From assembly GCA_027922465.2 (NCBI GenBank), contig BQMF02000011.1, forward strand, positions 372,001 through 436,000: a stretch of 64,000 nucleotides of DNA, read 5' to 3'. Both the position numbers and the translations under genes were made by a program. This DNA is from Turritopsis dohrnii. Lineage: Eukaryota; Cnidaria; Hydrozoa; Anthoathecata; Oceaniidae. Positions within the stretch are counted from its first letter, which is position 1, and every line of letters begins with the position of its first letter. The notes under the pieces were generated by a model. The model had not been told where the DNA came from, did not search any database, and saw nothing but the letters and a program-made list of their open reading frames with translations. Positions 10,553-23,800 of the stretch are shown here, piece after piece.

Positions 10553-13500
10553 TTTGTTTATCTAAAAAAAAACAGTTCAATGAGACAGGGAGTTATAAAA
10601 TCCAGGAAAAAGTTTATAATAATTAACAGATGTTTATGCAACTTTTTTTTTCAACCTTAATAGAAGCCATTATTCAAAATAGGATTGGTTCCCACTTTAA
10701 TCTACCTATGTTTTCGTATTCGTATTTTGTATTTCGTATTCTAACTTTCACTTAGAACTGAATAAACTTTAGGATATTTTTCATGTACAAAATGGATATC
10801 CTGAAATTGTAATAGAAAATGTTTTACCAAACTATATTCTCTTAAATTGATTTATTCAACAGTCTGTGAAAAAAGAAATTGTGCTCTGATATCTTGATAA
10901 ATCATATTGGAACATCAGATCTCGATTATCTTAAATTCTCAAAGATAGTTTGCTCCATGGTAACTTAATGCTTTCAAACCATAGATTGTCAAATTTCTTC
11001 TCAAAGTCTGGAGATGTTAACAAATTTTCATGTGGCCACTGCAATGGCTCCTATTTTGGTAAAACTACATGACATCGTAAAGTTAAGAGTTCCTGGACTT
11101 TAAATATCTCTCTACTGACAGGAAAATGTGTTGCCACTACTTAACAAGCTTAAGGGATATCAGAAACACACATTTTATGCACTTCATAAATTTCTATATA
11201 TTGTATAAAAATCTTTGATAATACATGTGACATATGTGTAATTTTGAGTAGAAGTATCAGCTTCATAATGTTCTTAAAAGAGGGAATGTTGCAGAATACA
11301 TTGAGTGTCATTGAGAATGTCCAAGCTTTGTTTAAAATATTTATTTGCACTCAATTACTTGCCTCAATACCTTCAATATCGTGTGTTACCTTTTACTGCT
11401 TTGATTCTTATGAAAAAATTTGTAATGTGAAATGTGAATAGGTCCCATCACAACTGCTACTAAGGTAGTTAGTGAAGTTACAATGATTATACCACTACAT
11501 CTTGGAGAATAGAATGAAGATACACACAAGATCCATAAAGACTTCTTCACATGTACCAAATTGCATAAAATGACAGAGCAACTTTAAAGTTATTGGTGAA
11601 ACGTGGTTCACACTGTGTGATAATCATGAGATAAGCACAGTATGCATGATGAGCAATCCCATGGATTTTAAGCCAAATACTAAACAGCCTAAATTTCTTG
11701 TCAAGGATGAGATCTTAGCATCTCTAGCATTACACAATGATTGAGATAAACTGATAATTCGATGTACTAGCATATGGATTATGGATATGGATGTGAATAC
11801 ATGCATATTGGCTTTGTCAATTCCTCATTTTATTGATTTTCAAATTTAGTCTTAATAGATATTTTATGCTGTTCTATCTCATATACAGTACTGGTAAAAG
11901 GTCTATTAACATCGTGAGCATGTAACAAGTGTTCCATGCACGTTCCACGAATGCATCATGTGATAAGTAAAACAGCTTTTTATCCTCGATCCGATGCAGC
12001 ATGTCTATAACGTGTTTCACCCGATCATAGTGTACTTCACGAAGCTAACGTGATATCCAATGCGATATATGTTTCATTATAAAGAATTGATATGAGAGGC
12101 AAGTTATATATATAAGTAAACCGTGCATACCACTTTTGTGATGTATTTAATTAAATTTTACAGTCATGCTCTTCTTGTGTCAGCGTAAAACCACGTAGAG
12201 GCAAGAGACACTTTTTTCATTATTAGTATAAAAGCACATAGCGTGATGTCAGTTTTTATTATGATCAAGGGGGATATCATTGCATCACCAATCTAACGCG
12301 ATGTTTTTTTGGGAAATGTCTTGAGAACCAATAGGGATAACTGACATTTTTTGGGGTCGGTGATACAGGCGAAAGGGTATCGAAAGTTTTGGGCCTAAAT
12401 ATTTTTGGGTGGTGTGGCTATGACGTCATCAAAATCTTTGATTGGCAATATCTCTGTAACGGTTTTTTCATTTTTTCGCTCAGTTTTACAAGCTCTACAA
12501 CATGGGTATGTTCGTCACAGGGTTCACACACGGAAACGCGGGATTTGACGCATCATTTTCAAACTCTGTAAAAAGTTTTACTTGGGATGTTAGTTCATTT
12601 AAAAAAATAAAAAAATACAATACTAAACTTACCAGGGTTAGCCAGCAATTATGATTCGCCAAGATAATTGATTCGATAAATTAACTTGATTATTATATTT
12701 TTGATGCTCTTTTATCGCTAGTGATGAAAGAATAATAAAAATCAAACTACATTGATCACTTTTCATTTGATCACTTAATAGTATACATCCAATAAAAGCA
12801 TGGATATAAAAGCCTATCTGATCGATGTAATGTTTTTAATATGTTATTTTCTCAATAATTTCCTTAATATTTTAACATATTTCAACATAATACTAATCAC
12901 CAAGTCATTGACTACCAATTTGCGCATGCAAACTCACTTTTTCCACTTCACCAGGGATTTTTCCAAGCACCTTTGGTTACTACTGCTTTTGGTAGAACAC
13001 GTCTTTAAGTGTTAAATGCTGTGCATTTGGAAGGGTTAAAGAACAATTAATGTTAACAACAACGTCTGAAATTTGACAATGAATGCTTGAGTTTCTAAAC
13101 TCATATAAAAATTGAGATCGACTACCGGTAAATGGTAGTTGGAAAATGCTTGGAAAATCCTTATTTACCAAGGGATCACTTTTGCAATAAGACGTTTTAT
13201 CAGTGGACATATTCGAACCAACTTTGATATTATTATTATACCAGACACCAAGGCATCGTCGCATGTCGCATGCAATCAACATGCACCTCAGGTAGAGCAC
13301 TTCTTACCAGTTTTTATTCCAAAAATGATCCCATTATTCAAATCCCGTGCCTGTATGTTGTTAAATTGAAAGATATAATATATGCCATTAAAATATTTCG
13401 TTTTTTTCACTCTATACATTTCATCTCTTCGATCATTGTAGAAACATTCTTGTCAATAATGTCACAATCAAATCTCTGATGTGTGATAAAGTTTAGCCGA

Positions 13501-14167
13501 TGGAGTTTTGAAGATGGTGTAAGTCACTAGTGTCATAAGTTATCAATAAGCTCAATAGAAGGGTTAAAATCTAAAAATTGAATCTGAATAGGCTCATTTT
13601 ACTAAGTACCATAACTGAATACCAATCAGAATTCTGAATAAATCTACTGTACAGCAATTATATATCATCCACTCAAGGCTATGGGAACACCATACTTATT
13701 GTAGAATTGGCAATAGACAGGCTGTATGTGCTACTTTTATAATTTCATACTCAACCTCATTCCCAGGGCTTCTTGCCATGGATGTCGTTTCATTCTCCAT
13801 ATTATACAATGTCATATGCAATGGCACAGTAAATTTGTGTAATTCGAATGACATGATGAATGAATCAGTCAATCAATGAATCAATTCACATACATTTCTA
13901 CAGATCACCAGAAAATACAATCTTAATTTGTCAAAATGAAGTACCAAGATAGGCAATCTATAATGGAGACCGCCATTAGCCAAAGCTAGCAAGCATAACG
14001 GACACCATGGACATCACAAAACAACTACAGGATGCTACAGGACAGTACAAACAAAAAGCAGGCAGAAAAACAAATCAAACATCAGAGTAAGAGGGTGTTT
14101 TAGGTGAAGCAGATTTTAGAAAAGTAGATTTCAAAGTAGATTTTCAGCTTAGGCAAAGACAAATCCA
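10553..14167. other. Intergenic, no gene recognised
   Basis: AT-rich DNA with only short open frames and no protein motif, RNA gene or clear transposon end that I can support. A short palindromic or repeated element could be hidden here. Confidence 0.4.
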
Positions 14168-14941
14168 TCAGTTCAGAAGTGTAGGTCTTACAGATTTGAG
14201 GCCATAACTAGAGGTGCGTACAAGACAGGAGTTAATGAGGCCTCTGGTGGAGGCTCTTGTATTATAAGCATGAGAGGAATCAACTGCAAATGTGTCGAGT
14301 AAGGGTGAAGGGAGGTTAGCATGATACACAGAATGTAAAAAAGTAACATTATGCAAATGAATTAAATCAGTAAATTTTATTAAACCCAATTAATAAAATA
14401 AAAAAAAAAAAATAAAGGTTCCACTGGGGCATTAAAATCAGCAAAACACATCAAACGAACAGCACAATTTTGCAGAGCTAGGAAGACTTTCTCCTGCTCC
14501 ACAAACACGTCTTGTCGCGATGAAATCTGACGTCAAAAAAAAAAAAAAAAAAAAAGCTATGATCCATCGCATTATAAACATAGATACAGGCTGGCCCCAA
14601 ACTTGTGCACAATAATTTAAGTGAATCAAAAAGAGCAGATAGAAAGAGTAGATAAAAACAAGGGTCTCTCTGGGTACCATGTGTCTCAGTTTACATAGAA
14701 CTCCATTGGCATGCTTCAGTTTGACAGCGATACTATCAATCTGAGGTTTCCAATTCAAGTTAGAATCAATCAAAATTCCAAGGTATTTAATGTGACTGCT
14801 CGGAAAAATCTTTACACACCACCAATTGACAATTTTACTTCAAAATCAACATGCTCAGAAGGGTGTTTAAAGATCAAACAGTCAGTCTTTACAGGGTTAA
14901 GAGCAATTTTGTTGGCATTAAGCCAAGCGCTTGTGTAGAAA
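14168..14941 (-). pseudogene. LINE reverse transcriptase C-terminal relic (Jockey/CR1-like)
   Basis: On the minus strand the pieces, in order, are LNANKIALNPVKTDCLIFK (about 14870-14930), KYLGILIDSNLNWKPQI with LKHANGVLCKLRHMVP (to about 14650) and HLNYCAQVWGQ, then LQNCAVRLMCFADFNAPVEP and KFTDLIHLHNVTFLHSVYH with AYNTRASTRG. These are the usual post-catalytic blocks of Jockey/CR1-like LINE reverse transcriptases. Several frameshifts separate them. A run of about 20 A on the plus strand near 14535-14555, with unrelated flanking bases, interrupts the order, as if a small A-tailed sequence had inserted. The catalytic core is absent. Confidence 0.75.
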
Positions 14942-15187
14942 AAACGATGACGATGGATCAATTTCTAAGTGATATCTGTATCAAAACGATATTATAAAGG
15001 AAATATAATCCTAAACTAAGAAAAACGCAAGAAGGAAAGTTCGGTATATACCCTGAAAAGATACCACAGGAACTTTATTATGATTTATAAGTTTTCAGGA
15101 AATACAGTCATGTGAACTAGCTATATATAAATTCAAATTCATCTTGCATGCTTCCGATATTGTTTCTGAAACAATTACGTAACACAA

Positions 15188-15280
15188 TGTAGTATCCAAT
15201 CTTTGATTCATGTTTCTTGTATCTTCTAGGAAGGGTTCGCCCATAAATATATAATAAAACTGTGTGAAGAGAACACTACA
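15188..15280 (+). repeat. 5' LTR (93 bp)
   Basis: Begins TGTAGTATCC and ends AACACTACA (TG...CA). It contains a TATAAATA-like stretch (CATAAATATATAATAAAA) that can serve both as promoter and polyadenylation signal. It is very short for a Ty3/gypsy LTR. Confidence 0.92.
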
Positions 15281-15312
15281 TTGGCGACGAGATAAAACTC
15301 CGTACAGCAATT

Positions 15313-18300
15313 ATGGCTGTGGCAACTTTTGGAAGGATGCCACCAAAATTTGACCCAACTCAACACCCCTTCTCATGTGGAGAAGCATTCAAGGAGTGGG
15401 CAGAACAACTGGACGATTACATCATGGCCTCAGCAATCACTGATGAAGGTCAAAAGAAGGCGATGCTGAGATCAATAGGAGGGGAAAAGATCAGAAATGA
15501 TCTAAAGACCACAGTTATTGACTTTGCTGGCAGCACATATGATCAGTGTAAAACAAAACTTATCACCATGTATGAGCCAGAGACGAATAAAACTGCAGAG
15601 AGGTATAGATTTAGAAAGATGAAACAGGCATTAGATGAGAACATCGAAGAATTCAAAAACAGACTCTGGATTCAAAGCGAACGTTGTGGATTTACTGACA
15701 GAGACGAACAAATAAGAGACCAAATTGTATTCGAATGCAAGTATAAAAAACTCCGCAGAGCAGCCCTGAAACACGGTTGGGACCTAAAAGAACTTATGAA
15801 AGAAGGCCGCAACCTTGAGATGACCACAAAGAATGCCGAACTGATTGAAGGAGCGGAAGGAGAAATCCCAGAATCAGACAGTGAAATGGCAGTTAATGCG
15901 TTAGGTGGGTTATACAGTAAGAAACGCCAACAAAGAATGAAGTTGAGGTACAACAACCAAAACCAACCACGGAAAGATATCTCACAAGAGAAATGCACAA
16001 GATGCACTTATCCTCGACACAAAGGACCAATTGAAAGAGAATGCCCAGCATGGGGTCAAGAGTGTCATAAATGTGGCAGACAAAACCACTTCAGCAAAGC
16101 CTGTCTTACCCCTGCCCCAACATCAAACCAAAATCTGAAAATATCAAGCCAACATCTGAAAACAACCTCAATAAAAACACTGCAGAAAGACTCAGAAAGT
16201 GAGGAAGAATACAGCTATTACATGTACCCCATAGCTACACAAGAAGAGGAGATTGCAGCTATGTCAACACACAGACCAACCAACCACCCATTCACCACAG
16301 TACATATTGGGAACAAACCAATCACCATGCTAGCAGATACAGGAGCTATGGTTAGTGTCATGGCAGAGAATCATTTGCAACAGTTGGAACCAAAACCAAC
16401 ACTCCAACCAGTCAAAGTCAAACTGACACCATGCGGCAACCAAAAGATCACATGTCACTTTAAGTTTGAAGCCACCATAAAAGCAGCCAGCCATTCCTGT
16501 ACAGAAACAATCTACATCATACCAGAAGGGAAACTGAAGACCCCAATCCTCAGCTATCAAGCCGCAACCGCATTAGGAATCATCAAATTCATGGGACAGA
16601 TTTCCCAATCCACAGGCGACCCAGAATCAAATTTATCAAATCCAGGCAACATGGCAGCACTACTCAACAAGTATGACCATCTTTTCAAGGGAATAGGGTG
16701 TCATAAATCCAAAAAAGTCACCTTACACATTGATCCCAATGTCAAACCAGTCATTGCACCACGTCGGGAAGTTCCCATCCATCTCCGAGAGAAATTTGAT
16801 CAACTACTCGCAGAACTTCAACAACAGGACATTATTGAGGATGTCGAAGGGCCAGTGGAATGGGTTTCCAACCCAGTGCTAGCACCCAAAGAAAAACCAG
16901 GAGAGATCAGGTTCACTGTGGACATGACCAATGCCAACAAAGCAATAAAAAGAACCAGGAAAGTAATTCCAACCGTCGAGGATGTCAAAGCAGTGTTCAG
17001 GGGAGCCTCAGTCTTCAGCAAAATCGACATGAACAGTTCTTACTTCCAATTTCCCATCACAGAAGAAAGTCGTAGCATCACAACATTCCGAACACCAAAT
17101 GGGTTAAAACGTTTCAAACGTATGACAATGGGAATCAACTCAGCTGGAGAAGAAGTGGATGCAATCCTTCGGGAAGCGCTCGCAGACATCCCTGGAATAG
17201 CAAACATACACGATGATATAACAGTTGCAGGAAATCAAGAAACTCATGACAGAGCACTACGAGCACTTTTTGCCAGATTCGATGAGCTTGGTCTAACAAT
17301 AAACCGCTCCAAGTGCAAATTCAACCAAAAAGAGATTACATTCTGGGGAATGCGGTTCACAGCCAACGGAATCACCCCAGATCCAACAAAAGTAGAATCG
17401 CTACGCTATGCAAGTCGTCCAAGAGACAAGGATGAGCTCCGATCCTTTTTAGGGATGGCACAAGCCAATGCAGACTTCATCCCACAGTACAGTACCAAGA
17501 CATACAAGATGCGACAATTGTTGGCAAAATCAAACTGTTATACATGGACAGCAGAACATGAAGAAGAATTTGCAAATCTGAAAACCACCTTATATGAATC
17601 CACTTTGCTCGCTTATTATGATCCATCTCTACAGACAGTCATTTACGTAGATGGACATCAGAACGGACTGTCAGGTACCCTGTGTCAAAAGGACGTGGCA
17701 GGGAAACAGCGGGTAATAGCATATGCAAGCAGAAGTACCACACCAGCTGAACACCGCTATCCACAAATCGACCTGGAAGCAGCTGCCCTTGACTTTGCTT
17801 GTCAAAGGTTCAGAATATTCATCATGGGCGGACCACCATTCACCGCAATCACAGACCACAAACCTTTAGTCCCAATATTCAACGGCAACAGACATGGATC
17901 AACAAGGACAGAGCGAATAAAACTGAGACTGCAAGGATTCAAGTTCAACCTACAACACGAACCAGGCATCACTAACCCAGCAGATTACTTTTCACGTCAC
18001 CCAAAGCCAATATCACAGTGTTCAAAACAAGAGGTACAGGAGAGCAAGGATATACAGAGAACTATCTATATGCTAATAGCCCCAAAGAACAAAGAAAATG
18101 CAGTGACACTGAAACACATCAGGGAGGAAACTAAACAGGACCCAACATTACAAAAGCTGCTGGAAATGATCAATACAGGAAACGCTCATCTATATCCAAA
18201 AGAACCGAAACTGCAACCATTCCGAAAGATTTTCACCGAGCTTACCACCAACAATGGGATCATCACTAGAGGTAGTTGAATTGTTCCACCCGAGAGACTC

Positions 18301-19245
18301 TGTCCAAAATTAATAAACATTGCACATGAAAACCACCAGGGCCTTGTGCGAACAAAACAGTTATTGCGCAGCTCTTTATGGTTTCCGGGTATTGACACTC
18401 GTGCAGAACAAGCACTAGCCAGATGCAACTTATGCCTTGCTAGTACCAAATCACCAAGACGAGTTCCAATCAGAATGTCCGATATGCCCAATGGCCCATG
18501 GGAATCTATTGCTGTTGATTTCTATGGACCCATCGCAAACTCACAACACGTCTTGGTAGCAAAGGACGAATATTCACGATTCCCCGCCGCAGAAATTGTC
18601 AACTCAACCAGCGCACAAAACACCATCCCGAAGTTAAAAAAAATCTTTGCAGACTTTGGCAACCCAAAGAAGGTAAAGTCAGATAACGGACCACCATTCA
18701 ATGGAGAAGCGTTTAAAAAGTTTGCCAAACAAGAAGGGTTTCACCACCACCGCATCATTCCTCGACATCCACAATCAAACACCGCTGAATGTTTCATGAA
18801 AAATATGGGGAAAACATTAAGAATAGCACACCACGAAGGAGAAGAACCAGAAGACGCCATCAATGGTTACCTCCAAAGCTACCGTGCTACTCCTCACCCT
18901 GCAACTGGAGAAACACCAGCTGCATTACTTTTCCAAGGCAGACAGTTCAACACAAAGCTACCACAGTTACCAAAAACCTACGAAGACAGAGAGATTAAAT
19001 TAAAGGACCAGCATTTCAAATCTGGGCTGCTTCAACAACACACCAAGAAGTACCCAATACAACATGAATTCCACAAAGGGGACAGTGTCTTAAAGCAACA
19101 CGATGTCAAAAAGAAAAACGCTTTCTTTTATGATCCAATCCCTTGGACTGTCACATCTACCAAAGGAAGCAGAATTGAAATCCAGAAAGGGAAGAAAACG
19201 TTATTTCGACATGGTAACAACCTGAAACTAGTAAAACAACCATAA
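15313..19245 (+). CDS. Gag-Pol polyprotein of the Ty3/gypsy element, one in-frame TGA
   Basis: Gag and Pol share one frame. Gag has a double zinc knuckle (Cys228 to Cys264: CTRCTYPRHK, CHKCGRQNHFSKAC). Protease has DTGA at residue 342. Reverse transcriptase has FSKIDMNSSYF (Asp572) and NIHDDI (Asp634-Asp635, His replacing the usual Tyr/Val/Ser). RNase H has YVDG (Asp780), Glu822 and TDHKPL (Asp848). Codon 989 (18277-18279) is TGA. The same frame then continues without a further stop through the integrase: HENH and CNLC zinc ligands, then Asp1069, Asp1124 and Glu1159 as catalytic residues. The methionine at 18346 is therefore not a true start. The TGA is either an inactivating mutation or a readthrough site; I favour mutation. 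The protein would form particles, copy RNA to DNA and insert it. Confidence 0.92.
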
Positions 19246-19255
19246 ACAGACACAA

Positions 19256-19603
19256 TTGTCGAGGCAGCCAGCACGCCCATCAACTGACTCAGACTCTGAT
19301 TGGAGCACCACGTATTCTAGTGCTTCAGACGACAACTCATCCGACCCAGAGGCATACCAATCAGTCACAGAAGAACAGCCACCTGCTACACCTGAAGACG
19401 AGCCCGCAGAAGATACTCTAGATGAACCATCACATGAGGCAACAACCGATGATGCGCCTACTGATAACAGTGAGTTAGACACTAGTCAATCCCCATCTGA
19501 AACGGATACCATCCCATACGATATAACAGATGACGAGCAGACCGAAGAAAGACCAACTCGCACAAGACAATGCCCCCGTTGGCTAAACGACTTTGAACGT
19601 TAG
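19256..19603 (+). CDS. Acidic tail ORF overlapping the 3' end of the gypsy element
   Basis: About 115 residues, very rich in Ser, Asp, Glu, Thr and Pro, ending RPTRTRQCPRWLNDFER. The basic terminal motif resembles the extreme C-termini of many gypsy Pol proteins. This frame is shifted relative to Pol, which stops at 19245. It may be the true Pol tail displaced by an indel in the AAACAACCATAAACAG stretch, or be reached by frameshifting. The first clean codon is a TTG and there is no good ATG, so an independent gene is unlikely. Confidence 0.5.
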   Translation: MSRQPARPSTDSDSDWSTTYSSASDDNSSDPEAYQSVTEEQPPATPEDEPAEDTLDEPSHEATTDDAPTDNSELDTSQSPSETDTIPYDITDDEQTEERPTRTRQCPRWLNDFER

Positions 19604-19636
19604 AAATTCAAACTGTTGAAAAAAAAAAGGACAGGA

Positions 19637-19731
19637 TGTAGTATCCAATCTTTGATTCATGTTTTTTGTATCTTCTAGGAAGGGTTCGCCCATAAATATA
19701 TAATAAAACTGTGTGTAAAGAGAACACCACA
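19637..19731 (+). repeat. 3' LTR (95 bp)
   Basis: Begins TGTAGTATCC and ends GAACACCACA. It differs from the 5' LTR by one C/T change, a TA insertion (GTGTGTAAAG against GTGTGAAG) and one T/C change near the end. Confidence 0.92.
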
Positions 19732-19736
19732 CACAA

Positions 19737-20835
19737 GTAAGTAACATTTTTGTGCAAACAGCACCGACCACTTCAAGTCCCCCCACACAATAAATTTCAG
19801 TAGGCGTACTTTGTGAGAAGCAATAACTTGAGAGGGTATGCATCAATTAGTTTGAACACTTTCTGAAAGAAAAAAGATAAACGAATAGCACTTTTCTCAA
19901 AATTTCATAATAGTAATTACTTTTAGATTGACTGTTTTCAAGTCATCTATTTATCTAGCTTTTTTACTACCTTCATGATAGATTTCAACTGTCCCTGCTT
20001 ACGTTATATATTGTTTTTATAGTTTAGTAATATAGAAAACATGTAACTGAGAAAGCGAAACACTTTTACTTTTTTTAAATTCCGATAATTATACTTTTCA
20101 TAAAGAAGAGGGGATAAATTTTTCTTTTCAAAAATTTCACTTATTTTACTGATCATGCTTGATCAAGACGATATATTCAAATCTTCAATATCTAAAGAAA
20201 AAGTGTTTTCTTTTTGCACAAGCGTCGAACGATAATCATAAAGTGATAATCTAAAAAATCAGCCATGTTAAAAAATTTATAAACAAAAAAAAGAACGGCA
20301 GACGTGAAAACGCCCTTCTTTCACACCGAAAATCACAAAATGTTTGCATAAACGTCCCATGTAAAAATTTGAAACCAAAGTGATGTTATGAACAGTGGAT
20401 AATTTTGAGAAGTCGAAGGAAACGTTTATCTTCAAGTAAACAATACTGGTCCAAAAAACAAAAATATTCCAATATAAACGTTTTTATTCATCATCAATAC
20501 AAAAATGCTTCTCCGTTTCCCCATTGCGCCCTTTTGATGTGGCGCAATCTTCAAGTAACAAGGACCGTAACTATTGTAAATAAAAACTTTCAGTTCGAAA
20601 AATGGAGTGAAATTTCCAGCGTTGATGGTGAACATGTATTTTCTCATGTGAAGCGTTGACGAGTTGTTATAGTTGGAGAATAGAAGATTGAGGAAAATTT
20701 ATTGTCGAGCAAAAATAAAAGTTCCAGTTTTTCATGGAAGGACCAAAAACAGGGAGAGAGGAAACCAGAAACATATAATGTAATGTCATGTTTCAACAAC
20801 AACTTTAAGACTGCTGGAATGGATGATATTTATTA
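19737..20835. other. Gap between the gypsy element and the ARM-TIR-SAM gene
   Basis: AT-rich; an 84-codon frame at 20405-20659 has no recognisable feature. The promoter and 5' untranslated part of the ARM-TIR-SAM gene should lie near the right end. Confidence 0.4.
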
Positions 20836-23800
20836 ATGGGTTCAGGTGTCAGCTTACTTAAAACAAAGTCTCAAGGAAAGAAAACAGAGCCAGAGCATAT
20901 TCACAAACAAGATGATGATCATATAGAAGTAACACAACAAGTAAAAAAGGATTTGCAAAACAGCAAACCAGTCAAAAACAACGATGTTGACTCTGAAACT
21001 GATGAAACTAATCCTTTAGTATTCCCTGACACTGTCTCTATAGCACTAGTAGAAAAAATTATTCCATTTTTCTCTTCAACACCTATTGAATCATTTGATT
21101 GGGCGACAGATACTGGTAAAAAATTGTCACTAAAGCTTGGAAACTTGAGCATATATCATAATCCGAAAAAATTAATTCGACTAAGTAGAACTGAAAAAAT
21201 TGAAGTTGCCAAGCTTTACATAGACCACGATATTCCGCAATTAGTTCAACAATATTTTGTTTATGTTATTGCCAATCATTCTGAAATTTTCACCAAGGAT
21301 GAAAAAGATATGAAACAAGAAATATCAGATCTTAAAAGCCAAATCAAGTCTGTTGATAAAAGTGACTCATTAAATCAAAATGTTAACGACCTTGAAGCTA
21401 GGGTAAAACTGTCTGATAGTGTATCCAAAATGCAAAATATTATTGCTGGAATGCTCATGGCATTAGTTAATTGTTCCGATTCTTATGAGATGTTTGGCAA
21501 ACTGTGCTGTGAAGTAGGAATGATCCAAATACTGCTGGACATTATCCATTTATTTTATCCCATCATCACTGAAGAAGATAAAAAAGTGAGAATCAAATTT
21601 TGATTAGTGTTTTTTTGATCAGCATACTATGGGTTTTTTTTCTTTCAATACACTAATGTATTTTGTGTATATAGGAAATGACTGCAGCCAAAATCAAAGG
21701 TAACGGTAGAACAAGAATTCTAAACTACATGCTCAGTTTCCTGCATAACACTGCAAAGTATCCAGAGAATCAAATTTACTTTGACAACAACAAGTGTATC
21801 GAAAGAATGGCACCATTTCTAAAAGCAGTTACTGCAATATTTTCCATGAAGACTCTTCTGTTGTTGGCATATTTAATCAATGAAGAAAATTCACACATAA
21901 TTTTAGCGACAGATGGTATAAAACTGTTGTTTATTTTTTCCATTCATTGAAGTTCACATGAAATTGAATTTGTAACTATTTCTTTAGAACCAATTAAATT
22001 TCTATTGAATTATTTGAAATCTGCCATTAAATCCAATAAGCATCGGCACATGGGATTCAGTTTGAGTGAGTTGCTGTCTGGTCTTTCCAAAATTGCCCAA
22101 AATGATAACAACAAGAAAACTGTAAGTATAATCAGGAAGAGATTAAGTCTGTTTGTTGATCATCATAAGTTGGCAATTAAGCCTAGCATCTGAAATAACA
22201 TTCTCCATTTGCAGATTGGTAACAATGGGGGTATCGAAGTTATTAAACTTTGTCTGGCATTCCACCTTGAGGATGAGGAAGGACAAAATGAGATCATGGA
22301 AGCATGCAAAGCTTTATGGATCCTTTCTTTTGATAGCCACAACAGAGAATTGATTTGTAAAGATGAAACACTGATGAGCTTTTTGCGAAAGAAATTCAAT
22401 GATAAAGCTGTAGAAAATGCTGCATCAGGTGCATTATGGGAGTTAGAAGGAAAATATGCACGATCAGGTCAGTTCAGCTAAGTTCTGAAATATTTCTATT
22501 GCTTCTTCATAATAAACAATTTTGGATACTTGACTGCTTCATTTATTTTCATATGGTACCAGAAGAAGGGATGAAACTTAATCAAGGTCATATAATGATC
22601 AGCTACCAGTGGGATCATCAAGAATCTATGATCAAAGTGCGTGATAAGTTAGAGGCACAAGGATACAAGGTTTGGATAGATATCGATCAAATGGGTGGTT
22701 CAACTTTGGAAGCAATGGCTGCAGCAGTAGAAGGAGCTTATCTTGTTCTTATGACAGTTTCCAAAAAATATAAAGACAGTGCTAATTGTCGATCAGGTAT
22801 ATCATAATATCTTTACCTTCAAGCATGTATGATATATTTATTATGTGTTTTGTTTTTTTATTTCATTTTAGAAGCTGAGTATGCTTTTCAAATTCATAAA
22901 CCCATTATACCATTGATGTTGCAAAAATCGTATAAGCCTGATGGCTGGCTTGGTTTCATTGTCGGAGCAAAATTTTGGATCGACTTCACTGATCCACTGA
23001 AATCACAAGAATCTACACAAGCACTAGTGAATGAAATAGAGAAGCAAGTTGCAGCATTAAAAGTCAGTCCAGGTGATATGTTGATCTATTATTTCTTTGT
23101 TTGTTTGATTGTTTGTTTGTTTTTTTTGTTTGTTTGTTTTTTAGGCAAGGTAACTAGAAAATATAATGACAGATAGAAAAGTGGAAGAGATTTTAAACTT
23201 TGAGGTCTTTTACTACATATCTCAACCCCTTTTTTTGTAGGTCTTCAATTGTTATATTTTTCTGATTTAGTCTCCTCTTCCTTGTTGAATGTAACAAAAA
23301 CTGAAAATGATCTACAAATGAACCCTTCACCCATCAGCAAAAAGGACGAGGTCAGTGGTTGGTCAGTTGCGGATGTGCAAACATGGCTGAAAACCATATC
23401 ATTAGATGATGCAATATCTGAAAACATTAAAGACGATTTGACTGGTTATGTTTTAATACATTTATATGATCTTTATCACGAGGTATTACCTTTTCTAGTC
23501 CCTTTGTTTTTATTTATACAATTTCCTGAGTGCCAGATTGTCACAATTGAAGAAACAAGTTTTGTTATCTTAACAAAGATAAGAAGTGAAGAATTTCTTT
23601 TATATTATTCAAATGAATTTCATAGAATTCCATGAATTGTAAAGCATCAAAATATACTGCCATATTTTCAAAAACGTATGATGTATATACATATTTATTT
23701 TATTTTTATTTTAAACAGCTTAATAAAAATCAGTACTGAAATTTGGCAAAATAATAACAAACTGTAGTACTAGAATCCACCTTGACTAAGAAACATATTT

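Larger units (their letters stand above)
15188..19731 (+). mobile_element. Ty3/gypsy LTR retrotransposon, nearly complete
   Basis: LTRs of 93 and 95 bp flank a gag-pol region. The 5-bp sequence CACAA stands immediately outside both ends (15183-15187 and 19732-19736) and is the target-site duplication. TTGGCGACGAGAT directly after the 5' LTR is the presumed tRNA primer site. A purine run (19618-19636) directly before the 3' LTR is the polypurine tract. The LTRs differ by two substitutions and one 2-base indel, so the insertion is fairly young. Gene order protease, reverse transcriptase, RNase H, integrase is that of Ty3/gypsy. Confidence 0.95.

Noticed and set aside
18346..18348. Methionine as start of a separate integrase gene
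   Set aside because: The integrase zinc-finger histidines lie upstream of it and the frame is continuous with pol through the TGA.
20405..20659. 84-codon frame upstream of the ARM-TIR-SAM gene as a gene
   Set aside because: No recognisable motif, no supporting splice sites, and low-complexity composition.
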